Below, in pieces: positions 45,612-56,546 of a stretch of 64,000 nt of DNA. The stretch lies in the NCBI GenBank assembly GCA_010094025.1, contig ML991776.1:124001-188000 (forward strand), written 5' to 3'. Each line of letters opens with the position of its first letter. Within the stretch, counting starts at the first letter, position 1. The translations under genes were made by a program, and so were the position numbers. Source of the stretch: Viridothelium virens. Taxonomy: Eukaryota; Ascomycota; Dothideomycetes; Trypetheliales; Trypetheliaceae. Below the pieces are notes generated by a model, which saw only the letters and a program-made list of their open reading frames with translations, was not told the DNA's origin and did not search any database.

Positions 45612-48600
45612 ATGGCCTTGACGGAGGAGGGGCCTGATTTCAATTCCGCATGGCATCCCGCGATGAGACCCAACTCCTTGCAAGACGACTATCCTAATAT
45701 GAACGATCAAAAGCTTGCACAGGGTCCTCCGACCTCGTCGAAGCACACAGGAGATGAGGTGGACTCTAAAGACGATATGAGTACGATTGGAGAGATTAGC
45801 GGCCACCCACTTAGCCATCACGACGCGGATTCGGACGATGATTTTTTCCAACGATACGGTACCTCGGATTCAACCGGCGGATTATTACCCGTGCAAGCAA
45901 AATCGTCGCATACACGTGACACAACTCTCACTGAGCAGGAATCGCTAGCGAACGGGATCGAGTCTCTGCATTTGTCTCAGTCTGTCATGCATCCTCAGGA
46001 CCCCATGTCTGAAGTCGATGCTGTCCCTGCAGACACCGTCGGTACTCCGGAAAACTCGGCTCGAGAATTACCTGGAAATGATGATGGATCGGACAAAGAG
46101 GTTGGGCCTGCAGAGAATTATGAGCATCAAAGCAAATCGGCTCTTTTAGAAGAGGCTGTTGATGAGAGTGCGGCCGCTCCATTGCTAGCAGATACCGACG
46201 GACCGATCATTAGCAACGAACCCGCGGCGGCAACAGAAGTCGCTACACAGGAAGAGCCTAGCACAGCGATACCACCACCAGAGATTCACGTCGCTGCGGA
46301 ATCCTCGGCGACACTGGAACCTGAGAAATCTAGTGATACGAATATCGATTGGGGCACAACAGACGATTTTGCTCTCGAGTCGGAACACCAAATTACGGAT
46401 TCCACTGTACCTTGGGGCGAAGAGAACGAGAGCTCTTTTGGGTCGAAGGAAAATCAAGATTCAGATCGTGCGGTGGACACGTTGAATTCCATAACCCAAC
46501 TCAGCCGTGATGAGGGTGCCACAGAAGAACAAAACAAGGATAATCCCGAACCAGAAAAAGAGGAAGACCTGGATGCAATATGGAAGGCTGCTTTGGGTGA
46601 CGACGATTTCCTCGGTGATTCTGAAGATGTCGGAGACGCTTCTTTTTTTCCTGATGACGGGGAAGGCTTCCTGGATGACGCTGGGCTCGGAGAATCTGAA
46701 TCTCAGCGAGCAGATTATAATGAAAATGTCACTCACGCTTCGCAGACATCTACGCAGCGCTATGCTCCAACAAGTGCCGGTCAATCTGGTGTGCTCCAGA
46801 ATCAGGACCAAAGACAGATTCAGGGTCAAGCCAATGCGCATGGCTTGCAGACGCAGTCTTTTAATGCCGCAGCTACGATCTTCAAGCAGCAACAAAGCAG
46901 ACCCTCACCTCCTGCATCTTCTCAAAGTTTCGTCGACAAGTCCAAGGGTGGCTATTCCTCACCTTACGATCTACCCATGGATGTTTCTCGACCAAGGAAA
47001 CGAGCCAGCGCATACCCTCTTGCTCCTGGCCCAACTTCAGGCTCCATGCAGCGTCCAATAGCGCCGCCAAGAAGTAGCAGCATGCAAGTAACATCTCCGA
47101 CAGGACAGCCGACAAGCGTACCACCCCAATCCATCGCAAGTCTATCACCTCCTCCATCTCGTCATTCGAACGAACCCCCGCCGCCAAAACATCCAGTAGC
47201 TGGTGCATCAGCCCAACAGCCTTCGCTAGCTTCGAAACCCAGCAATAGTGACTTTTTTGCTGATCTTCCTGTTGGCGCTCGTCCTCGCGGCACGGGTCAA
47301 GGTGGCAGGTTCACACCCAATCCATCTTCGTTCACTCCACCTCCTTCGGAGCAATACTCTGTCGAAAAAGGCTTTTCTCCACTAAAGCCACAAGGCCAAA
47401 ACGTACGACCAAGTGCCGAGTTTAATAGTCAGCTGCAGGCACCTCCAAAACTTGATCTATTTCCTGGGTCAGGACCCACGGCCGACCACCCGGCACAGGC
47501 CGCAGCACTCCCGGCAAATAACAGATATTCCCCTGCAACACAAGCTCGACCCTCGCCGAGCGCTCAATATGCAGCGCCACCTACGAGCACTGCGGTAACT
47601 AGCTATGCTCCCAACCCAGCCTCACAGCCATCTCCTGCGCCAAGTCAGAACAGGTATGCCTCTGCGCCAAAGGGAGCACCGCCATCTTCGTACACCAAGC
47701 CATATGCACCAAGAACCTCGAGTCCGCTAGCGAGTCATCAAACCTCACCGCGGAGTGCAACAACGAATGCACGATCTTCCTCCAACCCTCCTGGCCCTTT
47801 GCCTACTGATAGTACTGTTGAGACACAACCTCGCCAACATAGTATTTCCATGTCCGTAAGTAGTGATGATTTTGCGTCAAACCCTCCGCCTCCTTTATCG
47901 ACAAGTCAATCCGCTTTCGGTCAACGAGCTGGCTCCTTGCAGCAGAATTTCAATGGTGCTGTGCCAGTTGCTGGTCTTGGCCTCTCTACACACGCATTTC
48001 CCGCCAAGGCACAGAATAGCTACGCGCCTCAAGTTAACTCGCAAGATGGTCTTGAAAGTTCCAATTTGAGCAGTCCTGAATGGTCTCGCCAGTCGTCTGG
48101 TCTGGCAATGAAAGGTCCAAAGGTGGATCCTATTTCAGTCCATAAAGCAGCTTTTGCTCACAGGCCTGGCTCGCCCACTGAGTCTCAGAGCCAGGTCATT
48201 AATGCCAACCTGGGCCGCCGGCGAGGTGCTTCTATCGACCTTGGCTTTGTGGCCCCTCCTGATGAGACATCACAAGATCCATTGAAAAGGTGGCAAGGCT
48301 ATCCTGTCTTTCACTGGGGTATAGCAGGCCAGATTGTGACGAGTTTCCCAAAGCAGATCCCCCGATATGGCCCTGGTCACGGAATCCCGATGATGAAAAG
48401 CGGACCCGGTGAAATCTGCGTGCAGAGCAGCAAGACACTCCTGCCATTGCCTGAGGGCATTTCTAAGTTCCCCGGGCCCTTGAAATCGAAAGGGAAAAAG
48501 AAGGAGGTCATCTCATGGCTCAGCCACAAGATCGATGCTCTACAGCAAGAAAATAACTCTTCAATTTCTGGAATGACCAAAGGCTCGGACGCGCAGACAA

Positions 48601-51248
48601 GGCTGGAGGAGAAGGTTCTATTATGGAGCATGACCCGGGTCCTTGTTGAGCACGATGGTGTTCTTGAAGGTAACGCTACTGTTGAAGAGACTGTCCGGAA
48701 TCTCTTAACGCCAAGAAAAGGAGATGGTTTAGGCGTGGATACCCCACTCAGCGCAGGCGCTGATATTAGTGGAATTGCACCATTATCGGCTACAAAGCTC
48801 ACCTCCGAACCGATCAACCCCAATACTGTGGAAGATTTGCGGCAATATCTAATGAAAGGGGAGAGGGATAAGGCTGTATGGCATGCTGTTGACAAGCGTC
48901 TCTGGGCGCATGCACTGCTAATTTCCTCTACTTTGGGCCCGGACTTGTGGAAGCAAGTCACTCGCGAATTCATTAGGCACGAAGTGAGGAATGCTGGCTC
49001 CAACACCAGTTCTTTAGCGGCACTCTACGAAGTTTTTGCCAGAAATTGGGAAGAAAGCATCGATGAACTGGTACCGGCCGCGACAAGAGCTGGTTTCCAA
49101 ATGGTCAGTAAATCAGACGGAAGTGGGTCTGCGAGGAATGCATATGAGGGGCTGGATCGATGGCAAGAGTCGCTTTGCCTCATTCTTAGCAATCGCACAC
49201 CGGATGATGGTCAGGCGATAATGGCTCTTGGCAAACTCCTTGCGAGCTATGGTCGGATAGAAGCAGCTCACACATGCTTCTTATTTGCGAGAAATTGGGC
49301 GCACATCGGTGGATCTGACGACCCTCTCTCGAACATCTGCCTACTTGGAGCCGATCACATTCACCGTGGTCAAGACTTTGCACAGGACATCGACGCCATC
49401 TTGCTTACTGAGGTATACGAATTCGCATTATCACTAGCCGGGCAGTCCGCTGCTATCCCGCACTTGCAAGCCTTCAAATTTCGACATGCCTCGTTGCTAG
49501 CAGAGAATGGGCACAGAAACGAAGCGCAGCAGTATTGCGACGCGATATTGACTGCAATGAAATCTACAACTCGACCGTCGGCCTATTATCATGGTGGCTT
49601 GATCTCCCAACTGGATGATCTAAGCAAGCGAGTCTCACAATCGCCCAAGGATGCTTCCTCTTCGTGGATCTCGAAACCAAGCATGGACAAGATGTCTGGA
49701 ACGATGTGGAACAAATTTCAGAACTTCGTGTCTGGAGACGACAGTGATGCAGCTTCTACGAGGTCTGGCGGAGGCGGTGAGGCTGAGATTGGTCCTTTTT
49801 CGAAAATTGCTGGTGATACGCCCGTCGTCAGCCGATCGACATCCTCAACCGACTTGTATGGCTCCTATGGTAGCGCTCCTGCATTGCAGCCAATCGGGGG
49901 CGTGAACTCCAGATACGCTCCAACTAATCACTATACCCTCAGTGGAAAGGCCGTTCCGGATCAAGGATCATATCAGCGTCAAAATTCTGCCGGGCTACAG
50001 TATGGCAGGCCGTCTCTTGAATCGAGCCACTCCTATGACCCTCTCATGCCGGCAAGTCATAGCACGAGTCCTGAGATGATGCGACCAAACGCTGGGGGTC
50101 ATGAGCCTCGTCCAAGATCCACACCATATGTGCCTAACGTCGGTTATTCTCCCCAACCTATGCCACCAAGCGACAGCCAGAGCCTCTCGCCTCCAGCCTC
50201 GTCAGCTTTGAATATGCAATACGCTCCTTGGGGAGGCTCTCAACCAGCTCTGTCTAGCTCGCCTGGAACAAATAATGAAGCTCAATTCTCGCAGAGCCTC
50301 CCGTCGCTTGGAGGGTCTTTGAATAGCGCCTATCAGCCATCTATCCAGGAGTCCTACGATCCTTCGTCTAATTCCTATGAGCCGCCAACAGCCTCTTATG
50401 AACCCTCTTCGTACCAGCCATATGAACCCAGTACCACTCACGATAATAAGGGTATGGATACGACTCAAGCGGAGCAATCGCTACCGAAGAAAAAGTCTTT
50501 TATGGATGACGATGACGATGACGAGCTCGTACGCCGCGCAGCTTCACTCAAGCCCTCGCAACCCGCCCAATCATCCCGCGAGCCCGACGACGCCGTCCGT
50601 AAAGCGGCCGAAGCAGACGCCGCACGGGACGCCGAGGCGAAAGCAAAGAAAGGTTGGTTCACCGGCTGGTTCAAGAAAGACCAGAACGCCGCGCCTGGAC
50701 CCATCCGCGCGAAACTAGGCGACGAGAACAGCTTCGTCTACGACCCGGAGCTCAAGCGCTGGGTCGACAAGAAAGGAGGCGCCCCTCCCCCCGCCCCCAC
50801 TGCCACACCTCCACCCCCCAAGGGCCCGTCTCGAAGCGCAAGCGCCGTAGGCCCACCTCCCCCTCCCAGCCGCACTGTCAGCAACAGCAGCAGCTCCATG
50901 GCGCCGCCGATGGGCGCGCGACCGCCTTCGTCCGTGCCGCTGCCTGGCTCTGGTCCGCCATCTCGGACTGCTTCGCCTGCTGTCGGCCCGCCTGCGTCAG
51001 GACTGCAGAACGAGGTCACGCCCGAAGAGCCGTCGGTCATGGCGGCAGCAGCGGGGCCGACATCGCATCCGGGTTCGGCTGGGGGCGTACCGCCGCTTCC
51101 GGGCTCGACGCCTCCTTCGCGGCCGACGACGAGTATGAGCAATGCGAGCTCGATTGATGATTTGATTGGGGCGCCTCAGGCGAGGAAGGGTGGGACGATT
51201 AAGGGGAAGAAGAAGGGAGGGAGATATGTGGATGTTATGGCGAGGTAG
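45612..51248 (+). CDS. SEC16: COPII coat assembly factor Sec16, 1878 aa
   Basis: Scaffold of ER exit sites that organises COPII vesicle budding. One uninterrupted exon. Residues 1-400 are acidic and disordered. Residues ~400-880 are Pro/Ser/Gln-rich. The central conserved domain (ACE1-type helical solenoid, Sec13-binding) runs from about residue 885, with KRWQGYPVFHWG, RYGPGHGIPMMKSGPGEI, then LLPLPEGISKFPGPLK and helical repeats (KAVWHAVDKRLWAHALLISSTLG, ELVPAATRAGFQMV) to about 1330. The C-terminal region is Pro/Tyr/Ser-rich, with a KKGWFTGWFKKD block followed by the short FVYDPELKRWVDKK element conserved in fungal Sec16, then a Pro-rich tail. Length is like other fungal Sec16. The last 250 codons are very GC-rich with a C-to-G skew change. 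Confidence 0.96.
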   Translation: MALTEEGPDFNSAWHPAMRPNSLQDDYPNMNDQKLAQGPPTSSKHTGDEVDSKDDMSTIGEISGHPLSHHDADSDDDFFQRYGTSDSTGGLLPVQAKSSHTRDTTLTEQESLANGIESLHLSQSVMHPQDPMSEVDAVPADTVGTPENSARELPGNDDGSDKEVGPAENYEHQSKSALLEEAVDESAAAPLLADTDGPIISNEPAAATEVATQEEPSTAIPPPEIHVAAESSATLEPEKSSDTNIDWGTTDDFALESEHQITDSTVPWGEENESSFGSKENQDSDRAVDTLNSITQLSRDEGATEEQNKDNPEPEKEEDLDAIWKAALGDDDFLGDSEDVGDASFFPDDGEGFLDDAGLGESESQRADYNENVTHASQTSTQRYAPTSAGQSGVLQNQDQRQIQGQANAHGLQTQSFNAAATIFKQQQSRPSPPASSQSFVDKSKGGYSSPYDLPMDVSRPRKRASAYPLAPGPTSGSMQRPIAPPRSSSMQVTSPTGQPTSVPPQSIASLSPPPSRHSNEPPPPKHPVAGASAQQPSLASKPSNSDFFADLPVGARPRGTGQGGRFTPNPSSFTPPPSEQYSVEKGFSPLKPQGQNVRPSAEFNSQLQAPPKLDLFPGSGPTADHPAQAAALPANNRYSPATQARPSPSAQYAAPPTSTAVTSYAPNPASQPSPAPSQNRYASAPKGAPPSSYTKPYAPRTSSPLASHQTSPRSATTNARSSSNPPGPLPTDSTVETQPRQHSISMSVSSDDFASNPPPPLSTSQSAFGQRAGSLQQNFNGAVPVAGLGLSTHAFPAKAQNSYAPQVNSQDGLESSNLSSPEWSRQSSGLAMKGPKVDPISVHKAAFAHRPGSPTESQSQVINANLGRRRGASIDLGFVAPPDETSQDPLKRWQGYPVFHWGIAGQIVTSFPKQIPRYGPGHGIPMMKSGPGEICVQSSKTLLPLPEGISKFPGPLKSKGKKKEVISWLSHKIDALQQENNSSISGMTKGSDAQTRLEEKVLLWSMTRVLVEHDGVLEGNATVEETVRNLLTPRKGDGLGVDTPLSAGADISGIAPLSATKLTSEPINPNTVEDLRQYLMKGERDKAVWHAVDKRLWAHALLISSTLGPDLWKQVTREFIRHEVRNAGSNTSSLAALYEVFARNWEESIDELVPAATRAGFQMVSKSDGSGSARNAYEGLDRWQESLCLILSNRTPDDGQAIMALGKLLASYGRIEAAHTCFLFARNWAHIGGSDDPLSNICLLGADHIHRGQDFAQDIDAILLTEVYEFALSLAGQSAAIPHLQAFKFRHASLLAENGHRNEAQQYCDAILTAMKSTTRPSAYYHGGLISQLDDLSKRVSQSPKDASSSWISKPSMDKMSGTMWNKFQNFVSGDDSDAASTRSGGGGEAEIGPFSKIAGDTPVVSRSTSSTDLYGSYGSAPALQPIGGVNSRYAPTNHYTLSGKAVPDQGSYQRQNSAGLQYGRPSLESSHSYDPLMPASHSTSPEMMRPNAGGHEPRPRSTPYVPNVGYSPQPMPPSDSQSLSPPASSALNMQYAPWGGSQPALSSSPGTNNEAQFSQSLPSLGGSLNSAYQPSIQESYDPSSNSYEPPTASYEPSSYQPYEPSTTHDNKGMDTTQAEQSLPKKKSFMDDDDDDELVRRAASLKPSQPAQSSREPDDAVRKAAEADAARDAEAKAKKGWFTGWFKKDQNAAPGPIRAKLGDENSFVYDPELKRWVDKKGGAPPPAPTATPPPPKGPSRSASAVGPPPPPSRTVSNSSSSMAPPMGARPPSSVPLPGSGPPSRTASPAVGPPASGLQNEVTPEEPSVMAAAAGPTSHPGSAGGVPPLPGSTPPSRPTTSMSNASSIDDLIGAPQARKGGTIKGKKKGGRYVDVMAR

Positions 51249-51300
51249 GGTGGGGTGCGTTCTCTTTGTGGTGTGCTCCGTTGAGGGAGGATAGATGGAG
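50500..51300. other. GC-rich island with C-to-G skew flip (near 51000)
   Basis: Plus strand: 50761-50820 has 32 C and 12 G; 51181-51240 has 2 C and 29 G. Lies in the SEC16 3' end. Confidence 0.8.
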
Positions 51301-51592
51301 TGCGGGCGTTTTACTGGTGAGGGAGAGAGCCGAAATTCGCACGTTTCCATCCTGTTGTATTGGTAACCCTTGATCTTGTATATTACTACTACCTTTAGAC
51401 CTTTGTGCAATCGAAAGTGACGACCTCGGGCGGTACAATTTTGGCGTTGAACGTACGCTTGGTAATATTTCACAAGATCACAAACTCGAAAAACGTTGCT
51501 TTATTCTATGGGTATATCTATCCAGGGTCATGCTCTGTCAAGTATTAATAACTTCCAGGCAATTAATATTACAGTCCTCCATATGTACACTC
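51249..51592. other. Convergent 3' interval, SEC16 / ABC transporter
   Basis: Two 3' ends face each other across 344 bp. AT-rich in the right half; no gene seen. Confidence 0.6.
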
Positions 51593-54500
51593 CTACTGCC
51601 GTCTGAACACTTTCGTGACTCTCTTGAGACCCCTCGCCTGGGACACTGACTTCTCTTCTCTGTGCTGGTTTTCCTCCTCAACATTATGTTTTCCCACAAT
51701 GTTCAGGAACACCTGATCAAGTGTCGTTTGGCTGACCGAGTAGTACTCAAAACCAAGCTCTTGCTTATGCGCTTCAAGCAGCGCAAACAAAGCAGCAATC
51801 CCGGCCCTCTGTGTAAATGCAGAAGTAGATGATTCGCTTCCATCTTCGATCTTGTCGTCTGCGTCGAGCGCCTTCGAGCGACTTTCCAGATTCTGCATCG
51901 AAGCGTTTGGAACCATAAAGCGCAATTGCCCATGAAACATCCGATCCTCAGTCACCGCACGTGGAATGTTCTCCTGCACCCAACTCCTCACACGCTGCAT
52001 CTCCTCGTCACTCGTATGTGGCGCGGCGCGGTGCACAAGATGCACATAATACGCATCCCCATACTTCTTCCTCAAGAAATCGCTCGTTCCCAGCGCTAAC
52101 ATCCTCTTCGCCATGATCCCCGCCCGATCCGCCAACGCATCCGCCTCCTCCATCGAATGCGTCGTGATGACCAATGCCCGCCCGGCCGTGACGCTACTCA
52201 GCGTCTGCCACATAACGCGCTTCGACGCGGCATCCATGCCCGAGCTCGGCTCATCAAGCAGCAACACCGACGGATTTCCCATGAGGGCAATACCCAAGCT
52301 AAGCTTGCGCTTATTGCCACCCGACAGCTGGCCCGCAAGACGGTGCGCGAAAGGCGCCAACCCGACCGCGTTCACGATCTCCGCAACATTGTGGCCCACG
52401 TCCGCGACGCCGCGCGCCATGGCGTAGAAGCGCAGGTGCTCGACGACCGTCATCTGGTCGATGGCGTCGAACTGCGGGCAGACGCCGAGGTGGTTGCGGG
52501 CAGCCGCGCGGTGCTGGATGATGGAGGTGTTTTCGACGAAGATGTCGCCGTGGGGGCCGGAGGGACGGAGGTCGCCGCGGACGAGGCTGATGGTGGTGGA
52601 TTTGCCGGCGCCGTTGGGGCCGAGGAGGGCGAAGACTTCGCCACGCTTGACGCCGAAGGTGACGTCTTGGACGGCGGTGGTGCGGCCGAAGGTTTTGGAG
52701 ACGTGGAGGACGCGGAGGCCGTCGTTGGAGGTCTTGACGCGCGTGAGCTCGTCGAGAATCTCGGGTTCGTGGGATTCGGTGTCTTCTTCGACGTCCTCGT
52801 TGCGGTGCTTCAGGAGGAAGCTGGGCTTGTAACCGCTGTCGTACCAGATGAGGAAGGTGAAGAGAGCCATGGCCTGGAGGAGGAGATACAGGATCGGGCC
52901 TCCAAAGACTTTGATGCCGCCTGCGTAGGACGCAATCGTGTCTCCTCCATCACAGAGGAGTGAAAATTCATTTAATGTTAAGAGGAGGGCGCGAAGCAGA
53001 TTACCAGAGGGAGTGATGAGCCCGAGCGTAAAGTGTCCTGTCGTGAGATCTGCATCGATGCGTCCAGCAGGGCTATACGTTATGATGCTGAGATACCTGA
53101 CGAACTTTGTTAGCAAATCAAGATTACCACCTAAAGGGTCGAGACTACTCACATAATAAAGTAGATCAGGAAGAGAATGGCCTGACCTCCAGCCGCAAAT
53201 GCGAACGCTGCTAGCTGCGATGTAGTGAATAATGAGATGACGTAAGAGAGAAGGATAGAGGTGAGTCCGTAGAGGAAGAAGACGACAAAGAGGTATCCAG
53301 GGAAGTACCAGATATTGTTAACACCGACCCAGATAACCGTGACGAGAACGCTAATCAATAATACAAATAGAAAGTCGAATGCAAGATAAGCTGACCATAA
53401 GGGACCAGCCTGAACACCATTGCTGAAATGCAATGCTCTGATTTTCCTGAGTCGTTCAACGGTCGGGTACAAAGCGAAAAAGCCAGGATATGCAGACATC
53501 GCTAATCCAAAGTACAAGACTAGCTGCAATGTCTTTCCGGCGCTTGGAGCAAAAGGGACGGCAAATGATTGGAAATTCGTTGCAATGGGAACCTGAGACG
53601 ACACAGTGTCGAGCAAATTCTGGGTAATAATAGCGAAAGAAATGTCGAAATTCCCAATATATGAGAATACTGGAGTGTCGGATGGATTATCACCCAAGAA
53701 GAACCCACCAGGAGTGACGTTATGGAAATTCTGCGCAATGAAGTTGTTGAACTCGCCCACGCTTTCCACTGCATGGAAAATACTGGTATTCATGCCCGAG
53801 AGACGCGCCAAAGCTTCTATTGATACGCGCGAAGACGGTCCCACGGGCACGTCAGGCTGTAAGACGTTAATGGCAAGCGAGCTTAGATCAGGGTTCGAAG
53901 ACTGATCGCCAGGATTGCACGAAAGGGGCGAGAATCCTTTCAGGAAGAGAGTTGTGAGCCCAGCTGCGATGATGGGAATCAAGACTAAGGCAAAGTACGG
54001 AAGGTAATTTCGTCGAAGGATTGTCACACGTTTTCGGAAAAGGATCCAGGCTTGACGCAGGAGGCTAGTACCTTTGCCTGTGACAAGCCGAGGCCCTACG
54101 TACTCGCCGTCCTTATCTTCCGATGTACCTTCAGATGGTGAATTTGGAGGTTTGTCGTCGGCTTTTGGCTGTACAGATTCATGAACAGCATTGGCTTGAG
54201 CCGTTGCTGCATCTTCCATGACCTCTTCTGCCAATCTCAAAAAGACATCTTCGATCGTAGGGCCACTGACCTGGTATTCGCGATGTCCGGCCTGCTCTAA
54301 TCCGGTTATGAAGTTCGCGGCCTTAGCAGAATCTTGTATATTGAAGACCGTCTGGTCGTAGAGTACCCTTTGGGGAATATTCTCACTTCCTTCCGGCAGC
54401 GCCAGCTTTTGGCCACGATTGTAGATGTGGACTCGATATCCCCCACCAAATCTGTGTTTGAGTTCTACCGCTGATCCCTCCGCTTTCAACTTGCCTTTTG

Positions 54501-56546
54501 AGAGGATCGCGATGTGGTCAGACAGAACATCTGCTTCGTCCAGAAAATGCGTAGTCATAAGCAGAGTCCGATGTCCACGCTCAGCCAACAGGATATCCCA
54601 GATCTTTCGACGTGACAATGGGTCTAATCCAGAAGACACCTCATCGACACAACAAACACGACTACCTCCTGTGAACATCATAGCGAGCTGCAACTTTCGT
54701 TTTTGACCGCCAGACAGAGTCTTTGCATGCGCATTAATCTTCAGGTCTAGGTCACAAGCACTCACTAAGTCGCGAACCGTTTCTTTCGATTCAACTCCCT
54801 TTCCTTGAGATTTGAGCCGTGTGAATATCATACAATGTTCAAACACTGTCAGATTGTCCCACATTACGTTCTTTTGCGGACAGAGACCGAGACCACCGGT
54901 GCCATCCAGGTCGATTGTCCCGGAAGTGGGTTTGCTAAGTCCGGCTATACAGTCCAAAGTGGTACTTTTTCCAGAACCATTTGCCCCCAAGAGGACCATA
55001 ATCTGTCCTTTTAAAGCTGTCAGACTAAAATCATCGACAGCTATCACTGCGTCCTTTCTTTTGCGGCCCAGCCTTGATGACACATTCCTGTTCCACCAAC
55101 TTGGCAGGTAGTGCTTGGAAAGCGAGCCAAGTTCAATGGTTTTCTCAGAGCTGGAGGCTTTTGAGACGTGTCGTGCTTTGGAAGAGGTACCGTAAAGGCT
55201 TCGCTCGATATACGCACCGAGGATTGGGAAGACTACTATTTGCACGATCAAGAAGATAAGAAAGACGTAGCCAGGAACTTGCCAAGGATTTTCCGGGGCA
55301 CCCTTTGCAAAGTTGCTCGCCAGCAGTTGTCTTTCCCACCTAGCCATATAGATGATGACGAAGGTGTAGTTCATGGACGGAAAAAGAAGCGAAAGGATTG
55401 CCACCGCCCCTGAACTTTGAGGTGCAACAACTTGCGCAATGATAGCAAGGATGATAGATACAAGCGTGACTGTGATCCCTGACAGTTGAGCCTTGCGGAA
55501 CAGACTGCCCACCAGAATGGACCAACTGGACAGGGCCAAACCAGCCAAGAAGTGCACGATAAACACGAGTCCAAAAGAAGTGGCGGGAAACACCAGACCA
55601 TTGACTATAGCGGCTGATAGGATCCATCCAGGAAAGTAAAGAATGTCGAAAGCAACATGGTACGCCATTAGGCGAGCAGCTTGGGTATGCCATTTGACGG
55701 GGCTCGGACTCATAGCTTCAATGAGCTGTGACATTCCCAATTCTCGCTCAGAAGCCATGAGCCCGGTGAGTTGGTAAGTAACACCGACAATTCCAAGGAA
55801 GAACGCTACGGCCAGAATATTAATCACACTGCCCATATACAGCTGTTCAATGTTGTTCGCGCGCTCCTGAGAGGTCTCCGACGTAAACGGGTATTCGTCG
55901 ACTTGCGGCAAACTGGAATTGTCAACTGAGGCGATCGTCGCATCGATGGCATGCTGAAACGGCAGTACGTAGATTTCGGCATCGTTGTCATTCCTGTTGA
56001 CAAATATCTTGGCTCCAAGAGCTCCATCTGCCCTTATTGTATAATTCCAGATGCCACCTGCACCCTCCGTTGGGGATGATACGAAGCTTGCCGCAGCGAA
56101 ACAGTCAGAGGCGCCACGAAGGGAGCTCCGGCACACCGTGAGAAGTTCCACATCCGAGCCCACAACCTGCACATTCTTGCCCGCACCCTTTACAGTATTT
56201 GAGACCTGATCGATGACATTCTGTATTTGACCTCCCGTGTGACCATTATTGACGAACGCGACTGTGTTTCGAGAGCTTTCTCCAGCTGCAAGGGCAGCAG
56301 GTAGACTTCGCAAGGAAGAAGCGGATCCAATTCCGTAATCCGAAGGAGGCACGAAGAAGTTTTTAGCATAGGATATGAAGAACATCTAGAACCGAGTTAG
56401 AGAAGTTCAGATTGGTTGATAATGTATGCTCTTACAAAAACAACCGGCAACACAAACGCGCGAAGCGGTGTCGAGAACCAATGGCGAACCAGAACAGTTA
56501 GTAGGTTCTTGTATGTGAGCGTCCATGTCTGCTGAAGAAAGGCCAT
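51593..56546 (-). CDS. ABC transporter, full-length ABCA (ABC1) type, 1615 aa
   Basis: Membrane transporter of the lipid-exporting ABCA family. Three exons: 56546-56436, 56385-53153 and 53096-51593. The first short exon (37 codons, MAFLQQTWTLTYKNLL) gives the cytoplasmic lead and start of TM1, usual for the family, and joins in phase 0. Order: TM1, large luminal loop with the INNxxHT-like VNNGHTGG segment, six-helix half, NBD1 (Walker A LLGANGSGKSTT about residue 504, LSGGQKRKLQ, CCVDEVSSGLDP), second TM half with its own luminal loop, then NBD2 (LLGPNGAGKSTT about 1273, LSGGNKRKLS, LLLDEPSSGMD). Both ATP sites look intact. The second join (FIM-YLSII) is phase 2 with acceptor GTCAG. Substrate unknown; vacuole, endosome or plasma membrane are all possible. 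Confidence 0.93.
52000..52780. other. GC-rich island with C-to-G skew flip (near 52430)
   Basis: Plus strand: 52081-52140 has 28 C and 10 G; 52561-52620 has 13 C and 30 G. Lies in the second nucleotide-binding domain of the ABC gene. Confidence 0.8.

Noticed and set aside
52157-52963. 268-codon open frame on the plus strand inside the ABC gene
   Set aside because: Antisense shadow of the second nucleotide-binding domain, kept open by the high GC content of the skew island; Asp/Glu/Gly/Val composition is an artefact.
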